Shown: positions 41,932 to 42,251 of the stretch, piece by piece
How the letters are laid out: every line of letters begins with the position of its first letter
Position numbering within the stretch: position 1 is the first letter of the stretch
NCBI RefSeq assembly: GCF_012033735.1
Contig: NZ_JAAVJD010000018.1
Location: forward strand, 1 to 42,251
Length of the DNA: 42,251 bases
From: Streptomyces lonarensis
GTDB lineage: Bacteria; Actinomycetota; Actinomycetes; Streptomycetales; Streptomycetaceae
Direction: 5' to 3'
The notes under the pieces: generated by a model
The model's input: the letters and a program-made list of their open reading frames with translations, nothing else
What the model was told of the DNA's origin: nothing
The model's database searches: none
Made by a program: the position numbers and the translations under genes

Positions 41932-42078
41932 GTGAACAACGACGAAGCGGAATCCCCGCCACCGCCGGAACCGCCGGCGGAGGAATCCGACCTGCCGACG
42001 CTCGCCCAGCTTCTGGCCCGGAGTGCGGAACTCGCGGCGCGCATTGAGGAACATCTCAGGAAGTTGGGCGAACGATGA
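41932..42078 (+). CDS. Very small acidic/proline-rich ORF
   Basis: From a GTG at 41932 it encodes 48 aa: NNDEAESPPPPEPPAEESDL followed by a helical end LPTLAQLLARSAELAARIEE. Small proteins of this type (Pro/Glu start, one amphipathic helix) are common near XRE/DUF397 genes in Streptomyces, but I cannot name a family. There is no clear ribosome binding site, so it is only a candidate. Confidence 0.35.
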   Translation: MNNDEAESPPPPEPPAEESDLPTLAQLLARSAELAARIEEHLRKLGER

Positions 42079-42111
42079 AGATCCCCTTCAATGAGGTTTT
42101 CTCAACGGTCC

Positions 42112-42251
42112 TTACTTCCATGAGCCGTGTAGGACGAGGGCGGCTTTGGTGATGGCTCCGATTCTGTTGGGGCTGAGGGTGACGTGCTGGAGTGCGCGCC
42201 AGCGTTGCTTGAGTTCGGCGGCGGCGCGTTCGCCGAGGCCGCGTGTGCCGC
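42112..42251 (-). CDS. C-terminal end of an IS transposase, cut by the window edge
   Basis: The minus strand reads GLGERAAAELKQRWRALQHV, TLSPNRIGAITKAALVLHG and SWK, then stops at 42112-42114. This is the C-terminus of a DDE transposase of the IS5-like kind frequent in Streptomyces. The start lies beyond 42251. The bases just left of it (about 42085-42106) are probably the IS end. It is different from the IS types at 34.8-37.1 kb. Confidence 0.75.
   Translation of the reverse strand, partial: GTRGLGERAAAELKQRWRALQHVTLSPNRIGAITKAALVLHGSWK

Overview
The window is high-GC DNA from an actinomycete, very probably a Streptomyces or close relative. Supporting signs are: a near-canonical developmental regulator WhiB (87 aa, four Fe-S cysteines); an F420 biosynthesis pair (fbiA-fbiB); several LytR-CpsA-Psr (LCP) proteins; GTG/TTG starts; a Scr1/WhiJ-type XRE-DUF397 pair; and RHS/Hint polymorphic-toxin genes of the actinobacterial kind. 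No rRNA, tRNA or CRISPR array was found.

Positions 1-25,000 are ordinary chromosomal core. A secreted PGRP-type amidase (-), a TIGR03089-type protein and four LCP ligases (+) with an embedded GT2 glycosyltransferase (-) form a cell-envelope block. Next come fbiB and fbiA (-, 4-nt overlap) and a cysteine-dioxygenase-like cupin, then whiB with a recognisable promoter and two BldD-like palindromes. They are followed by a very large GT2/membrane protein, a cystathionine beta-synthase (-), a secreted SGNH hydrolase overlapping a thiolase, and two uncharacterised proteins. Convergent gene pairs are separated by strong GC-rich stem-loops.

Positions 25,200-39,000 are an accessory island of polymorphic-toxin remains. 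It holds a 5'-truncated RHS gene (31.0-34.4 kb) with RHS core, Hint domain and a 105-residue C-terminal toxin tip, followed 10 nt later by a candidate immunity gene. A divergent paralogue of that immunity gene sits 7 kb upstream. Around them are Imm10-like and Imm32-like genes, detached Hint and toxin-tip pieces, a decayed tyrosine recombinase, three IS5-type elements or remnants (one interrupting another) and at least four small genes broken by single-base lesions. The lesions are concentrated here and absent from the core, so this looks like a graveyard and reservoir of toxin/immunity modules. Two similar 12-bp stem-loops (29.95 and 38.16 kb) lie near its ends.

Positions 39,000-42,251 carry a MerR regulator, two DUF397 genes, an XRE/DUF5753 regulator overlapping one of them, a tiny ORF, and the C-terminus of another IS transposase running off the window.

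The best candidate for something undescribed is the toxin tip at 34.1-34.4 kb with its immunity family (two divergent copies in the window), together with a set of start/stop-overlapping toxin-remnant and immunity-candidate pairs. All family assignments are from reading the sequence; no database search was run.
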